Under the pieces are notes generated by a model that was not told the DNA's origin, ran no database searches, and saw only the letters and a list, made by a program, of their open reading frames with translations. DNA of 64,000 bases from Flammeovirgaceae bacterium UBA1842 (lineage in GTDB: Bacteria; Bacteroidota; Bacteroidia; Cytophagales; Cyclobacteriaceae). Of the stretch, positions 8,947 to 17,918 are shown piece by piece (the stretch's first letter is position 1; each line of letters begins with the position of its first letter). The stretch covers positions 816 through 64,815 of the forward strand of contig DDIU01000010.1 in assembly GCA_002338655.1 (NCBI GenBank), written 5' to 3'. A program made the position numbers and the translations under genes.

Positions 8947-11412
8947 TTAGTCTGCTATATTAACCTTTTCAGGGAAAGTAAATTGCATTGGTTTCTTTAC
9001 ATTTTCTTTGAGTAGCGCAAGATCCAATACCTCAGCAACATTTTGCACATAGTGTATTTTTAGGCTCTTGGTGTAAATTTTGTCAATTTCATCAATGTCC
9101 CGCTTGTTTCTTTCAGACAGTATTAGCTCTTTAATGCCTGCTCTCCTAGCGGCCAAAATCTTCTCTTTTACCCCTCCTACAGGAAGCACCTTGCCTATTA
9201 AGGTTATTTCCCCTGTCATGGCTAGCTTAGCCTTAACCTTCCTTTGTGTGTAAACGGAAGCTAATGAAGTAAGCATGGTAATCCCTGCTGAAGGACCATC
9301 TTTAGGTACCGCTCCCGCAGGAACATGCACATGTAAATCATAATGATCAAATACACGGTGATCAATATTATAATCATCGGCATTGGCCCGCAAATAAGAT
9401 ATCGCAGCCATGGCCGATTCTTTCATCACATCTCCAAGTTGACCTGATAGGGTTAGCTTTCCCTTCCCTTTGCTCAAACTGGATTCAATAAAGAGTATTT
9501 CCCCACCTACCTGTGTCCATGCTAAACCAGTTACCAATCCAGCAGTATCATTACCTTCATACAATTCCTTGTCAAAAATTTCAGCCCCCAGTATTTTTAC
9601 CACTTCATCAGCAGAAATCGTTTTTTCAAATTCTTGCTCCATCGCCACTGACTTGGCCACGTGCCTTATAACCGATCCAATTTTACGTTCAAGGTTTCTT
9701 ACACCCGACTCACGGGTATAACCATCAATAAGCTTATTAATGGCAGCTTTGTGAAAGGTAACATCACCGGTCTTAAGGCCATGTTCCTTCTTCTGTTTAG
9801 GAATGAGGTGTTTTCTGGCTATCTCCGATTTTTCCTCTAAGGTATAACCGCTGATTTCAATAATCTCCATTCTATCTCTTAATGCCGGACTAATGGTATC
9901 CAATGAATTGGCAGTAGCCACAAACAGTACTTTCGATAGATCATACTCCACCTCAAGGTAGTTATCCATGAACGAGTTATTTTGTTCAGGGTCAAGCACC
10001 TCCAATAAGGCAGAGGCAGGATCACCTCTGAAATTTGAATTTACTTTATCGATCTCATCCAGTATAAAAACAGGGTTCGATGATTTCGCCTTTTTTATGT
10101 TTTGTATCACTTTACCCGGCATAGCGCCCACATAAGTCTTTCTGTGTCCACGTATTTCCGCTTCATCATGCACACCACCTAGTGACATTCTGACATATTT
10201 TCTTTTCAGTGCTTTTGCGATAGACCTGCCCAAAGATGTCTTTCCAACTCCCGGAGGGCCATATAAACAAAGGATAGGGCCTTTCATATCTTGCTTTAGT
10301 TTCAACACGGCCAGATATTCGATTATCCTTTCCTTTACCTTATCCATCCCAAAATGATCCTTATCTAGGATTTTTCGGGCTCTCTTGAGATCAAAGTCGT
10401 CTTTAGTATACTCTTCCCAAGGTAGCTCCAGCATCAGCTCCACATAATTCAACGCCACAGGATACTCTGCAGCTTGTGGGTTCATCCTAAGTATTTTATC
10501 AAGTTCCTTTTCGAAATATTTTTTGACAGTAGCAGGCCATTTCTTCTTCTCACCTCTAAGTTTTAACTCCTCAACTTCCCGGTCGGGTCCATCGAAACCA
10601 AGCTCGTCTTGCATTACCCTGATCTGCTGACGCAGGTAGTAATCACGCTGCTGCTGGTCAATGTCGGTATGTACTTTCTTTTGGATATCATATTTCAATT
10701 CCAAAAGCTGGATCTCCTTCAGCATGAACTCAAGGAGTAATGTGGCTCTTTCCAGCCCATCGTTCAACTCCAATAACCTTTGTTTATCACTTACCTCAGC
10801 ATTAAGGTTAGATGCCAAAAAGTGGGTTAAGAAGCTTAAATCATGGATATTATCCAAAGCCATTTGTGCTTCCTGTGGTATTTCTGGATTTAATCGAAGG
10901 ATTTTAGTAGCGGAATCTTTGAGTGATTGCATCAAAGCTTTCGTCTCTTTATTCTTCTTTGAGGGTACCGCACTTTTCAATACACTTACCTTTGCAGTTA
11001 AAAAGGGCTCTTCAGAGACTATACCATCAACTTTAAACCGTGCTTTACCTTGAATGATGATGGTAGTGTTTCCATCTGGCTGAACAAGCATTTTGATGAT
11101 TTTCGCCAATGTCCCTACCTGATAGATATCTTTAACAGCCGGATCTTCGGTTTCAATGTTTTTCTGAGCAACAACACCAATAATCTTCGAACCTCTATTG
11201 GCCTTTTTTACCAGTTTAATAGATTTTTCCCGACCTACTGTAATGGGTATAACCACCCCTGGAAACAGTACAGTATTTCTTATTGGCAGTAATCCAAGCT
11301 CTTCAGGAACTTCATCATCCTTTGTTTTTTTATCGTCCTCAGGATTTATCAATTCAATAATTTCTTCGGTTTCACCCTGCGCAATATCCGTCAAATATAA
11401 GTTCTTAAACAT
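8947..11412 (-). CDS. lon: Lon, ATP-dependent serine protease
   Basis: Cytoplasmic AAA+ protease that removes misfolded and regulatory proteins; 821 residues. An N-terminal LON substrate-binding domain starts near residue 38 (LGLLPIRNTVLFPG), Walker A GPPGVGKTS is near 384-393, and the C-terminal peptidase has catalytic Ser 708 (DGPSAG) and Lys 751 (GGVKEK). It is the first gene of the lon-porQ-hslU-DUF4421 cluster. A perfect palindrome lies in its upstream region. Confidence 0.97.
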   Translation of the reverse strand: MFKNLYLTDIAQGETEEIIELINPEDDKKTKDDEVPEELGLLPIRNTVLFPGVVIPITVGREKSIKLVKKANRGSKIIGVVAQKNIETEDPAVKDIYQVGTLAKIIKMLVQPDGNTTIIIQGKARFKVDGIVSEEPFLTAKVSVLKSAVPSKKNKETKALMQSLKDSATKILRLNPEIPQEAQMALDNIHDLSFLTHFLASNLNAEVSDKQRLLELNDGLERATLLLEFMLKEIQLLELKYDIQKKVHTDIDQQQRDYYLRQQIRVMQDELGFDGPDREVEELKLRGEKKKWPATVKKYFEKELDKILRMNPQAAEYPVALNYVELMLELPWEEYTKDDFDLKRARKILDKDHFGMDKVKERIIEYLAVLKLKQDMKGPILCLYGPPGVGKTSLGRSIAKALKRKYVRMSLGGVHDEAEIRGHRKTYVGAMPGKVIQNIKKAKSSNPVFILDEIDKVNSNFRGDPASALLEVLDPEQNNSFMDNYLEVEYDLSKVLFVATANSLDTISPALRDRMEIIEISGYTLEEKSEIARKHLIPKQKKEHGLKTGDVTFHKAAINKLIDGYTRESGVRNLERKIGSVIRHVAKSVAMEQEFEKTISADEVVKILGAEIFDKELYEGNDTAGLVTGLAWTQVGGEILFIESSLSKGKGKLTLSGQLGDVMKESAMAAISYLRANADDYNIDHRVFDHYDLHVHVPAGAVPKDGPSAGITMLTSLASVYTQRKVKAKLAMTGEITLIGKVLPVGGVKEKILAARRAGIKELILSERNKRDIDEIDKIYTKSLKIHYVQNVAEVLDLALLKENVKKPMQFTFPEKVNIAD

Positions 11413-11439
11413 CTATTTCTCTTTATTCTAATTATAGAA

Positions 11440-11472
11440 TGTCAAAATGACACACTAATGTATAAATTTCAG
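11440..11472 (-). promoter_or_regulatory. Candidate lon promoter with embedded palindrome
   Basis: TGTCAAAATGACA (11440-11452) is a perfect 13-base palindrome about 28 bases upstream of lon. Read on the minus strand it contains TCATTTTG, one mismatch from the Bacteroidota -7 element TAnnTTTG, with CTG 19 bases upstream where TTG (-33) is expected. A repressor at the palindrome would cover the -7 element. The promoter fit is weak; the palindrome is certain. Confidence 0.4.
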
Positions 11473-11596
11473 TACTTTTCTGTTGGCTACTAAAGAGTCA
11501 ATAGCTATGCCAAACTCATACTGGAGCCAATTTGATAAAAATACATTTTTGTAACATCTTTATTATCCGCATTAAAATTTCGACTAGGTAGTGAAA

Positions 11597-13579
11597 ATGA
11601 TTTTAGTTAGGTGGCTTTTTTTATTGATTTTACTTGCCTTTGCATTTACACCGGGCAGTGCCCAAAAGAAAAGGGGTAAACGGGTAGTAACGTCTTTTGA
11701 AATTACAGATACACTAAAAACATTCAGTGAGTCCCACCTCTTCGACTTCCCTAATGTCAATAAAAAATTCTATTATAAAAATGAAAATGACCTGAAGCAA
11801 ATCCAAAAGCTGGATGATGCTAAAGATTGGGAGCGATTATATCCAGTACTCAGGAGCTATGTCAAAAAATTCGGAATAGTTAATTTTTATAGGGACACAT
11901 ACTGGATATGGCGCCTTGCAAAATTGACGGAAATTTATGGCAATATATCTGAAGCCAAATTACTTTATAAGCTTGTACTTAGGCATCACCGTGAAGATAT
12001 TGATATTAATACGATAGAACTCTACTACGATAAATTAACGGAAAATGATAAAGATTACTATGTGCCCCTTGAATACTATTATGAACTGGTGGATTACCGC
12101 AAAGAAATAGATACCCTGCGTCCGCCCCGAAGTGTACTGCTCAATATGGGCAGTAAAGTCAATTCCGATAAATCTGATTATGGCCCTGCTTTAAGTAGTA
12201 AGGATGAAAAACTCATATTTACCTCTAAGCGTAATTCACATTATCGTGGGTTGGATCCGGTTAATGATGAAGACCTATTTTATACCACCAATGAATATGA
12301 CAGCTGGGGAGAAGCTATTGAATTTAAGGAGCTAAATACCCAGTATAACGAAGGTTCGGCCACCATTAGCCGTGATGGCCAAACACTCTTTTTTGCACGT
12401 TGCAATGCCCCCGATGGGCTAGGTGATTGCGATATTTATAGTGCCAAATTACAGGAAGATAACAGTTGGGGCGAGGTACAAAACCTTGGTTTTAATGTCA
12501 ACAGTATCGCCTGGGACAGCCATCCTAGTCTTTCTCATCAGGAGGACACCCTTTATTTTGCTTCTGATCGCCTTGGGGGGTTTGGACTCTCGGATATTTA
12601 CTACACCGTCAAAGATGAATCGGGAAAATGGCAAAAAGCGCTGAACATTGGCCCCATCATCAATACAAGGAATTCAGAAGTAAGTCCTTTTTATCATAAT
12701 GTGTTCAATGTACTCTATTTTAGTTCCAATGGGCAAAATCTCAACTTTGGAGAATTTGATATATACAAATCGTATTTCGATGGAAAAAACTGGGGTGAAC
12801 CAAAAAATATTGGGCCACTTGTCAATGGGCCTGGCAGTGAATTCTATTTTACCATCGACTCCAAATCCAACAACCTCTATTATGCCCGGTCAGTAGAGAA
12901 CAAAATGGACAACCTTGATCTTTACTCCTTTCCCCTACCAATGGAGGCACAACCGGGTGCAACTACCACAGTTCGTGGTTCACTTACGGACGAAAAAACA
13001 GGTAAACCTTTTAAAGGCATTGTTTCTATCATTGACTTAGATCAGGGCATTGAAGTGGCACCGAAGTTCTTACGCCCTGATGGATCGTTTCAATTTGACT
13101 TGATCAATAATAGTAATTACCTACTGATCATTCAAGGTGAGGAGTTTTTCAGGATTGAAGAGCTTTTCTATCTGGATGGTGAAATGCAATTGGATAAAAT
13201 CACCTCACCGATCTCCAGTAAGCTGAAATTTGAATCCATTGAATTTGAGGAAGGTAAAGCAGAAATGTCAACCCCAATGTATAATGATCTGGACAAAATG
13301 GCAGATTTCCTACTTGACAACCCTGAGTTTAAACTTCACATTTCCGGGCATACCGACTCAAATGGTAGGGAAGATTTCAATCTTAAACTATCGCAAGAAA
13401 GGGCGGATATTATCAAGGAGTATCTGGTATATTTTGGTAATGTAGATGAATCACGCATTACCGCTAAAGGTTATGGCAGTTCAAAACCCATAGTCACCAA
13501 CTCTGAGCAGAAAGCACTTAACCGAAGGGTTGAATTTGAAATTTACAAAGGCCAACAAAAACCACAATACGAAAAATAA
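11597..13579 (+). CDS. porE: PorE-like T9SS protein: TPR, PD40 propeller, CRD and OmpA domain
   Basis: A 660-residue exported protein (signal ends PGSAQ). Order: helical TPR-like region (about 60-180), PD40/WD40-like propeller (about 195-450, with repeated sDIYxS/T and SGxxG-type blades), a carboxypeptidase-regulatory-like domain (about 460-520), and a C-terminal OmpA domain (about 545-655, SGHTDSNG and NRRVEFEI) that should bind peptidoglycan. This order and length match PorE of the T9SS (PG1058 of Porphyromonas gingivalis). No lipobox, unlike a lipoprotein-anchored form. A GTG two codons upstream could be the start. OmpA/PD40 paralogs exist, so the PorE assignment is not certain. Confidence 0.75.
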   Translation: MILVRWLFLLILLAFAFTPGSAQKKRGKRVVTSFEITDTLKTFSESHLFDFPNVNKKFYYKNENDLKQIQKLDDAKDWERLYPVLRSYVKKFGIVNFYRDTYWIWRLAKLTEIYGNISEAKLLYKLVLRHHREDIDINTIELYYDKLTENDKDYYVPLEYYYELVDYRKEIDTLRPPRSVLLNMGSKVNSDKSDYGPALSSKDEKLIFTSKRNSHYRGLDPVNDEDLFYTTNEYDSWGEAIEFKELNTQYNEGSATISRDGQTLFFARCNAPDGLGDCDIYSAKLQEDNSWGEVQNLGFNVNSIAWDSHPSLSHQEDTLYFASDRLGGFGLSDIYYTVKDESGKWQKALNIGPIINTRNSEVSPFYHNVFNVLYFSSNGQNLNFGEFDIYKSYFDGKNWGEPKNIGPLVNGPGSEFYFTIDSKSNNLYYARSVENKMDNLDLYSFPLPMEAQPGATTTVRGSLTDEKTGKPFKGIVSIIDLDQGIEVAPKFLRPDGSFQFDLINNSNYLLIIQGEEFFRIEELFYLDGEMQLDKITSPISSKLKFESIEFEEGKAEMSTPMYNDLDKMADFLLDNPEFKLHISGHTDSNGREDFNLKLSQERADIIKEYLVYFGNVDESRITAKGYGSSKPIVTNSEQKALNRRVEFEIYKGQQKPQYEK

Positions 13580-13678
13580 CGGCTCCAGTACAAGTTTGGT
13601 GGATCCTAAAAATATATTCAATCAAATTGAACCTTTGCTGCCTACCACCGACTTACAGTTGTCAATCAAATAAAACGG

Positions 13679-14203
13679 ATGAACCAAGACCAAATTTTTG
13701 ATGAGCTACTTATTTTAAAGTGTCGGGAGGGTGATACCAAAGCCTTTGAATTGTTAGTCAAGCGCTGGAGCAAAAAATTAATATTCTTCGCCTATAAATT
13801 CACTAACAACATTGAGGCTGCCCGCGATGTCACTCAGGAAAGTTGGATTTCAATCCATAAAGGGCTGAGAAAACTTCAGGAGCCATCCAAATTCAAAAGT
13901 TGGGCTTTTAGGATTACCCATAACAAGTCCATTGATTATTTGAGGCAACAGAAAAAACAGGAATTGGCCGAAATTGAGCCAGTGATTGAGGATGATCTAG
14001 ACAATGATCAATGGCCAACTGTAAATGCCCTACTACTAAATATGCCTAAACAGCATAAAACAGTGTTGACCTTATTCTACTTGGAACAGCAGTCAATCAG
14101 GCAAATTGCCTCTATTCTAAAGTTGTCAGAAGGTACGGTCAAGTCTAGGATTTTTTACGCAAGAGAACATTTAAAAAGAAAATATAAGGAGGTGAAATTA
14201 TGA
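13679..14203 (+). CDS. ECF-type RNA polymerase sigma factor
   Basis: A 174-residue sigma-70 family protein with region 2 (ARDVTQESWISIHKGL and KSWAFRITHNKSIDYLR) and region 4 (LTLFYLEQQSIRQIASILKLSEGTVKSR) joined by an acidic linker; region 3 is absent, as in ECF sigma factors. The stop overlaps the ATG of the DUF6768 gene. In Bacteroidota such pairs usually comprise a sigma factor and a membrane protein that may hold it inactive. Target promoters unknown. Confidence 0.92.
   Translation: MNQDQIFDELLILKCREGDTKAFELLVKRWSKKLIFFAYKFTNNIEAARDVTQESWISIHKGLRKLQEPSKFKSWAFRITHNKSIDYLRQQKKQELAEIEPVIEDDLDNDQWPTVNALLLNMPKQHKTVLTLFYLEQQSIRQIASILKLSEGTVKSRIFYAREHLKRKYKEVKL
14186..14194 (+). promoter_or_regulatory. 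Strong Shine-Dalgarno sequence before the DUF6768 gene
   Basis: AAGGAGGTG lies five bases before ATG 14200, within the last codons of the sigma gene (Lys-Glu-Val). It is a near-perfect match to the anti-Shine-Dalgarno, rare in this phylum where most starts lack one. The codon content may make it accidental. Confidence 0.5.
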
Positions 14204-14580
14204 AACATACAGATGAACAAATCGACAAAATCATTCATGATGCATTGAGCAAAGAAGAAGCTCAGTTTTATGATCAGTTAGGTGAACAAAACATATTGGA
14301 TATGTCATTGGGTGTATTCCAAGGGAAGAATAAAGGCTTTTATGTAATGATCTTAATAGTATCATTTGTCATATTTGGATTTTTTATTTTCTGCGCCATT
14401 GAATTTTATAATGCTGAAACAACCAGGGACATGTTAATTTATGGAGCAATGGGTGGATGGGCAATAATAAGTGTCGGATTTGTCAAAATATGGCATTGGT
14501 TGCAAATGAATACCAACAGTCTGTTGCGGGAAATAAAACGACTCGAACTGCAGATTGCAGCAATGGCTGCCCAGAAATAA
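14200..14580 (+). CDS. DUF6768-family membrane protein, putative sigma partner
   Basis: A 126-residue protein: acidic cytoplasmic N-terminus (about 1-45), two membrane helices (about 48-68 and 78-98) and a short basic/amphipathic tail. This matches DUF6768 proteins, which sit directly after ECF sigma genes in Bacteroidota. Translational coupling (ATGA overlap) and topology suggest an anti-sigma-like role, which is inferred only from context; no zinc-binding anti-sigma motif is visible. A bidirectional terminator follows. Confidence 0.7.
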   Translation: MKHTDEQIDKIIHDALSKEEAQFYDQLGEQNILDMSLGVFQGKNKGFYVMILIVSFVIFGFFIFCAIEFYNAETTRDMLIYGAMGGWAIISVGFVKIWHWLQMNTNSLLREIKRLELQIAAMAAQK

Positions 14581-14596
14581 CTCCAGCCAATAGTAT

Positions 14597-14632
14597 AAAA
14601 AAAGCCCGATTGTTGAACAATCGGGCTTTTTT
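14597..14632. terminator. Bidirectional terminator between DUF6768 gene and rseP
   Basis: AAGCCCGATTG and CAATCGGGCTT form an 11-base-pair stem, with A-runs before and T-runs after, so it can stop transcription from both convergent sides. Confidence 0.9.
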
Positions 14633-14648
14633 GATTTTAATATCCGGT

Positions 14649-15992
14649 TTACAAACCAAACAAGTTCTTTATAAACTCAATTTTAAAAATATCATTAAAT
14701 ATGATAAAGGCCATAAGTGCCAATAGAAATACCATTCCTACCTTCTGCGCATTCTCCAGAAATTTATCTGAAGGTTTTCTGCCCGAAATAATTTCGTATG
14801 AAAGGAACATAACATGGCCGCCATCCAATGCTGGTATTGGAAGTAAGTTCATAAATGCAAGTACCATGGAAAGTAAGCCCGTAAGTCTCCAGAAACGCTG
14901 CCAGTCCCAGCTTCCTCCATATGCCTGGGCAATACCAATAGGTCCCGATAAAGACTTTGTAACAGAAAGTTCACCTCTAAATATCTTGCCAAAAGCCTGT
15001 AGCTGAGTAAAGATCACGCCAAATGCTCTTTTTGTGCCAAGGGTCGTTGACTGCCCTATACCATAGTTTACCGTAGTTAGAAAACCTTCGGGCATTCCCA
15101 GCATTACTCCGAGAAGGGTATCTTGCTTTACTGCGGCATTTAAATTCAATATTTCGCTATTTCTTCTAATGCTTGCAGTTATGGTATCACCTTTATAAGC
15201 AGCAATTATTTTCCTGATATCTCTCCCATCCAAAACTTCCTGACCACCCAGGGAAACAAAAATATCCCCTTCTTGGAGGCCTAATCTCTTCCCTAAACCG
15301 TCTTGCATCATTTCCACAATTGAAATAGGGATTTTAGGAATGATAAAATTGCCCATGGCCTTTTCATCACTAAAGTTTTCAATAAAATCTGAAGGGATAG
15401 GGATTTTTACCTCTTCACCATTTCTCAATACAGTATAATATGACGCTTTACCTAAGAATAGTTTAGTATCCATGACCTTGCTGAAATCCTCGAATTCCTG
15501 GCCATTGATTTTTACTATCTTATCGCCCGTTTCAAAGCCAATTTCTTTGCCTAAGTCTTTGGCAATAATACCTCCATTGGCATTCACCTGATCTTTGGAA
15601 ATTATTTGGTCGCCAAATACGAATGTAAGGCTGATAAATATTAATATCCCCAAAATCACATTGACGAATATACCTCCCAACATCACTATCAAACGCTGCC
15701 ATGCTGGCTTAGACCTGAATTCATGTGGTTGTGGTGGTAATTTCATGGCTTCGGTATCCATGGATTCATCAATCATACCTGATATTTTCACATAACCACC
15801 TAATGGAATGGCACTTAGGGCATATTCAGTCTCTTTATATTTAAAACTGAATATTTTGGGTGGAAATCCGATTGAGAACTGCTCTACACGCATACCAAAA
15901 AACTTGGCTGCCAACAAATGTCCCATCTCATGCAGACCCACTAAAATTGATAAGCTCAGAATTATCTGAGCGGTCATTACTAATCCTTCCAT
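14649..15992 (-). CDS. rseP: RseP-type site-2 intramembrane zinc protease
   Basis: Inner-membrane metalloprotease that cleaves anti-sigma factors or remnant signal peptides; 447 residues. The zinc motif HEMGH is at 21-25 in the first membrane helix and the LDGGH motif is near 390. Two PDZ-like regions between them carry GDKIVKING and GDIFVSLGG. It follows dxr with no spacer (TAG then ATG), a pairing common in bacteria. The ECF sigma/DUF6768 pair next door is convergent, so a substrate link is only speculative. Confidence 0.94.
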   Translation of the reverse strand: MEGLVMTAQIILSLSILVGLHEMGHLLAAKFFGMRVEQFSIGFPPKIFSFKYKETEYALSAIPLGGYVKISGMIDESMDTEAMKLPPQPHEFRSKPAWQRLIVMLGGIFVNVILGILIFISLTFVFGDQIISKDQVNANGGIIAKDLGKEIGFETGDKIVKINGQEFEDFSKVMDTKLFLGKASYYTVLRNGEEVKIPIPSDFIENFSDEKAMGNFIIPKIPISIVEMMQDGLGKRLGLQEGDIFVSLGGQEVLDGRDIRKIIAAYKGDTITASIRRNSEILNLNAAVKQDTLLGVMLGMPEGFLTTVNYGIGQSTTLGTKRAFGVIFTQLQAFGKIFRGELSVTKSLSGPIGIAQAYGGSWDWQRFWRLTGLLSMVLAFMNLLPIPALDGGHVMFLSYEIISGRKPSDKFLENAQKVGMVFLLALMAFIIFNDIFKIEFIKNLFGL

Positions 15993-17156
15993 CTATTTAT
16001 TTGCTATTTCTAATGCTTTAATTCTTGTTTCCTTATCTGTACTAACGTAATCCTCATACGAGGGTGATTTTATAAATTCTATTTTTTCCAAGCATGCCTC
16101 CACCAAGTCTGACATTTCTAAAAAGCCAATCTTATCATTTAAAAACTGAGCTACTGCTACCTCATTGGCAGCATTCAACACACAAGCCATATTACCACCC
16201 TTTTTAAGAGCCGAATAAGCTAGATTAAGGTTACGGAAAGTATCCCTATCAGGTTGTTCAAATGTGAGTGCTGGATAATTTAAAAAGTCAAATCTAGGAA
16301 AATTTGAGGTCAATCTATCAGGATAGCCCAAGGCAAACTGAATGGGCAGCTTCATGTCAGGCAGCCCCATTTGTGCTTTCATTGAACCATCGGTAAACTG
16401 TACTATTGAATGGATAATGGATTGTGGATGAACGATCACCTCAATTTGCTCTGTTTTAATACCGAAAAGCCATTTAGCTTCAATTACTTCAAGCCCTTTG
16501 TTCATCAATGAAGCAGAATCAATGGTGATTTTTGCGCCCATATCCCAGTTCGGATGTTTGAGGGCTTGTGCCTTGGTCACCTTTTCCAATTCGCTTTTGG
16601 TTCTTCCTCTGAAAGGTCCACCCGAAGCAGTTAGGATTATCTTTTCTATTGGGTTATGAAATTCCCCTAGCAAACATTGGAATATGGCTGAATGTTCGGA
16701 GTCAACTGGGTAGATATTAATACCTTTTTCTTGGGCTAGGTTAGTGATTAGCTCTCCTGCTACTACCAGCGTTTCCTTATTGGCTAATGCAATATGTTTT
16801 CCTGCCTCAATGGCATTTATGGTAGGCTTGAGGCCTGCATAACCTACCAATGCAGTGAGTACCAAGTCAATGGTGTCCATCTGCACCACAGAGGCCAATG
16901 CCTTGTCCCCCGCATAAACTTTGATATCTAATGGGTCTAGCGCAGCAAAAACCCTATCATACAATGCATCATTACCAATTACAACAGTATTTGGCTTAAA
17001 TTCTACTGCCTGCTCAATAAGAAGGTCGGCATTATTTTGTGCGCTAAGCACTTCGATCTCAAAACGATCTTTGTGCAATCGTACAACATCTAGTGCCTGC
17101 GTGCCTATTGAGCCCGTTGAACCGAGGATGGCGATATGTTTTTTATCATCATTCAT
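15993..17156 (-). CDS. dxr: 1-deoxy-D-xylulose-5-phosphate reductoisomerase
   Basis: Second step of the MEP isoprenoid pathway, converting DXP to MEP with NADPH. 387 residues. NADPH-binding GSTGSIGTQALDV is at 12-24; the substrate/metal motifs PVDSEHSAIFQCL and LTASGGPFR follow, as does the SLMNKGLEVIEA catalytic loop. The start codon lies inside a direct repeat (17146-17375) whose second copy lies beyond the S23 gene's stop, so the upstream region has been rearranged. Confidence 0.97.
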   Translation of the reverse strand: MNDDKKHIAILGSTGSIGTQALDVVRLHKDRFEIEVLSAQNNADLLIEQAVEFKPNTVVIGNDALYDRVFAALDPLDIKVYAGDKALASVVQMDTIDLVLTALVGYAGLKPTINAIEAGKHIALANKETLVVAGELITNLAQEKGINIYPVDSEHSAIFQCLLGEFHNPIEKIILTASGGPFRGRTKSELEKVTKAQALKHPNWDMGAKITIDSASLMNKGLEVIEAKWLFGIKTEQIEVIVHPQSIIHSIVQFTDGSMKAQMGLPDMKLPIQFALGYPDRLTSNFPRFDFLNYPALTFEQPDRDTFRNLNLAYSALKKGGNMACVLNAANEVAVAQFLNDKIGFLEMSDLVEACLEKIEFIKSPSYEDYVSTDKETRIKALEIANK

Positions 17157-17375
17157 TATTCGTCATTCGATATTCATTATTCAACATTGATATACACCAT
17201 TCTAATTTTTCGAATTCTGAATAACGAACATTGAATATGGAATATCGAATTTTGTTTATTTATCACTATTTTTCTTTGCGGTTTCCAAGCTTTTTACAAA
17301 AATGAAAATTAGTTGATTTGATTCGTCTAGAATTAAATCATTATTTAAATAACCGGCCTTAATTAAAATTTAAAA
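17146..17375 (-). repeat. Direct repeat, copy A (dxr start plus S23 gene tail)
   Basis: About 230 bases matching 17401-17637 with few differences (small indels and scattered substitutions). It contains the first codons of dxr, a spacer rich in phased GAAT/ATTC words, and the last codons of a four-helix-bundle gene. This looks like a segmental tandem duplication. Confidence 0.85.
17256..17375 (-). pseudogene. Truncated copy of the four-helix-bundle (S23) gene
   Basis: Reading from about 17375 to the TAA at 17256-17258 gives KAGYLNNDLILDESN.. through AKKNSDK, nearly identical to the C-terminus of the intact gene at 17513-17872. Homology stops at the upstream end, where the frame is also lost. 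It is a 3' fragment of about 38 codons with no start. Confidence 0.8.
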
Positions 17376-17400
17376 CAGTATTTCCTATACATTTTTCTAT

Positions 17401-17637
17401 TCATCATTCATTATTCGTAATTCGATATTCATTATTAAACATTGATATACACCATTCTAATTTTTTTCGAATTCTGAATAACGAACATTGAATATAGAAT
17501 ATCGAATTTTGTTTATTTATCACTATTTTTCTTTGCGGTTTCCAAGCTTTTTACAAAAATGGAGATCAACTGATTGGATTCGTCAAGAATTAAATCATTA
17601 CTTAAATAACCGGCCCTAGTAAGAATTTTTAAACAAT
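17401..17637 (-). repeat. Direct repeat, copy B (with intact S23 gene tail)
   Basis: Partner of 17146-17375, offset by 255 bases. It begins with the same TCATCATTCATTATTCG words that in copy A form the dxr start, and runs into the intact S23 gene. Confidence 0.85.
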
Positions 17638-17872
17638 TCAAACTCTCTCTAAGCTCCTTAAGTACAATCTTCATTTTGTGGATGAAGTCCTTTCTTGATT
17701 CAGCTGCCAATACCTCCCCATAATTTAAAGCTGGAGAACTCGATGATCTTATTAATTGCGAACCCAAGTGAGCAGCTGCCCTGTTATTGGGTAAATTGTC
17801 AATAATCTTAATTACCTGTACTGAATAAGAAATTAATCTCTCTTCTAAATCAAATTTTCTTTCCTTACTCAT
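17513..17872 (-). CDS. Four-helix-bundle protein, S23/intervening-sequence family
   Basis: A 119-residue helical protein with the family pattern: FDLEERLISYSVQVIKI, a PNNRAAAHLGSQLIRSSSSPALNYGEVLAAES centre split over helices 2 and 3, and ELRESLNCLKILTRAG. First described from ORFs in 23S rRNA intervening sequences and related to the Avd accessory protein of retroelements; members form pentameric barrels. No rRNA or reverse transcriptase is nearby, so it is a stand-alone member. GAAT-phased repeats flank both ends and its 3' end has been duplicated, so the locus has been unstable. Confidence 0.85.
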   Translation of the reverse strand: MSKERKFDLEERLISYSVQVIKIIDNLPNNRAAAHLGSQLIRSSSSPALNYGEVLAAESRKDFIHKMKIVLKELRESLNCLKILTRAGYLSNDLILDESNQLISIFVKSLETAKKNSDK

Positions 17873-17918
17873 TCGATATTCAACATTCTTAAATCAATAT
17901 TCAGAATTCAATTATTAT

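Noticed and set aside
17146..17637. CRISPR-like repeat array
   Set aside because: Only two long diverged copies, with coding content and no spacers or cas genes.
17513..17872. Diversity-generating retroelement (S23 is related to Avd)
   Set aside because: No reverse transcriptase, template repeat or variable gene lies nearby.
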